NCBI GenBank assembly: GCA_049601975.1
Contig: JBMYRC010000173.1
Location: 1-7,585, forward strand
From: UBA6544 sp049601975
GTDB lineage: Bacteria; Pseudomonadota; Alphaproteobacteria; UBA8366
Length of the DNA: 7,585 nt
Direction of reading: 5' to 3'
In this document: piece after piece, positions 7,129 through 7,585 of the stretch
Layout: every line of letters begins with the position of its first letter
Numbering within the stretch: the first letter of the stretch is position 1
Position numbers and translations under genes: made by a program
Notes under the pieces: model-generated
The model's database searches: none
What the model was told of the DNA's origin: nothing
What the model saw: the letters and a program-made list of their open reading frames with translations, nothing else

Positions 7129-7168
7129 TTAGTAAATGCACCGAACGGATGTGTATGAAAAGTCCCAT

Positions 7169-7585
7169 TCAGGCCGCACCCGCCTTGCGCCGGTTTGGCA
7201 CAAATAAGGTTGCCTCTCCTTCGACAACTGATGTATCGCCGACGCGGCAGACCGTATGTGCGCAGACACGCTTTTTCTCGGCGTTGGCGTCCGTGATGGT
7301 GATTTGTGAATGCACCGTGTTGCCGGGGCGGATGGGAGCGAGGAACCGCAAATCCTGACGCAGGTATATGCAGCCGGGACCGGGTAGTTTGGTCCCCAGA
7401 ACTGTCGAAATGAAACTTGCGGTCAGCATGCCATGGGCGATACGGCCTCCAAACATGGTCTCGGTCGCGAACTCCTCATTCAGATGAACCGGATTGACGT
7501 CGCCCGAGATGCTGGCGAACAAGACGATATCCGTTTCGGTAATCGTCTTGGCGTAAGACGCGGTCATGCCGACGGATAGGTCTTC
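7169..7585 (-). CDS. MaoC-type (R)-specific enoyl-CoA hydratase, PhaJ-like (5' end outside window)
   Basis: This is a single hot-dog-fold hydratase of the MaoC/PhaJ family, which adds water to trans-2-enoyl-CoA to give (R)-3-hydroxyacyl-CoA. Counting from the first in-window Met (codon at 7567), the hydratase-2 motif SGDVNPVH spans 21-28. Asp23 and His28 have the five-residue spacing of the catalytic Asp/His pair in characterised PhaJ. GGRIAHGML (40-48) and a Phe-Leu-Ala-Pro strand with a hot-dog ending (DTSVVEGEATLFV) follow. The frame stays open to the right edge and adds E-D-L-S-V-G before the Met. E-D-(L/I)-x-V-G is a common N-terminal segment of the family, and no Shine-Dalgarno stands at a proper distance before the Met, so the true start is probably beyond the window; 132 residues is the minimum length. 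Such enzymes link beta-oxidation to polyhydroxyalkanoate or other acyl-CoA pathways. The neighbours do not indicate which substrate this one uses. It ends in TGA 73 bases before ribF and may or may not share its transcript. Confidence 0.9.
   Translation of the reverse strand, partial: EDLSVGMTASYAKTITETDIVLFASISGDVNPVHLNEEFATETMFGGRIAHGMLTASFISTVLGTKLPGPGCIYLRQDLRFLAPIRPGNTVHSQITITDANAEKKRVCAHTVCRVGDTSVVEGEATLFVPNRRKAGAA

Noticed and set aside
7096..7168. Possible sigma70 promoter upstream of ribF
   Set aside because: AT-rich hexamers such as TACTAA and AATTAT are present on the minus strand, but no -35 hexamer resembling TTGACA sits 16-18 bases upstream of either.
7565..7567. ATG at 7567 as the true start of the MaoC-like gene
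   Set aside because: The frame continues upstream to the edge as E-D-L-S-V-G, matching the usual family N-terminus, and no Shine-Dalgarno precedes the ATG at a proper distance. It remains possible as an alternative start.

Overview
The window is a densely packed run of bacterial housekeeping and envelope genes, all read from the minus strand. There are five complete genes, one gene cut by each window edge, and no intergenic gap longer than about 85 bases. The moderately GC-rich composition, a DUF3035/BamF-type lipoprotein (a family I know only from Alphaproteobacteria) and a ribF-ileS-lspA core followed by a pair of periplasmic M16 proteins suggest an alphaproteobacterium, perhaps of the Rhodospirillales type. 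That placement is inferred from gene content; there is no rRNA to confirm it.

In transcription order (high to low coordinates) the genes are: a MaoC-type (R)-specific enoyl-CoA hydratase running off the right edge; ribF, the bifunctional riboflavin kinase/FAD synthetase; ileS, isoleucyl-tRNA synthetase; lspA, the lipoprotein signal peptidase; a DUF3035/BamF-like lipoprotein; an M16 metalloprotease with an intact HxxEH zinc site; and a second M16 protein whose zinc site is lost, running off the left edge. Gaps are 18 to 84 bases, and the two M16 genes overlap by an ATGA. I see no convincing terminator or promoter inside the run, so co-transcription from at least ribF through the M16 pair is plausible.

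RibF-ileS-lspA is the same core as in E. coli, where fkpB and ispH follow. Here those places are taken by an envelope module: the peptidase that matures lipoproteins (LspA), a lipoprotein that is its likely substrate (BamF-like), and two exported M16 proteins that look like an active/inactive pair.

I did not find an obviously new defence, mobile or RNA system. The points worth a second look are: an A8 tract at the ATGA junction, placed so that a -1 slip would fuse the two M16 proteins; an Arg in place of the near-invariant Pro of the riboflavin kinase PTAN motif; an Asp at +2 of the BamF-like lipoprotein, at odds with outer-membrane sorting by the enteric rule; and serines replacing all three zinc-site residues of the second M16 protein.
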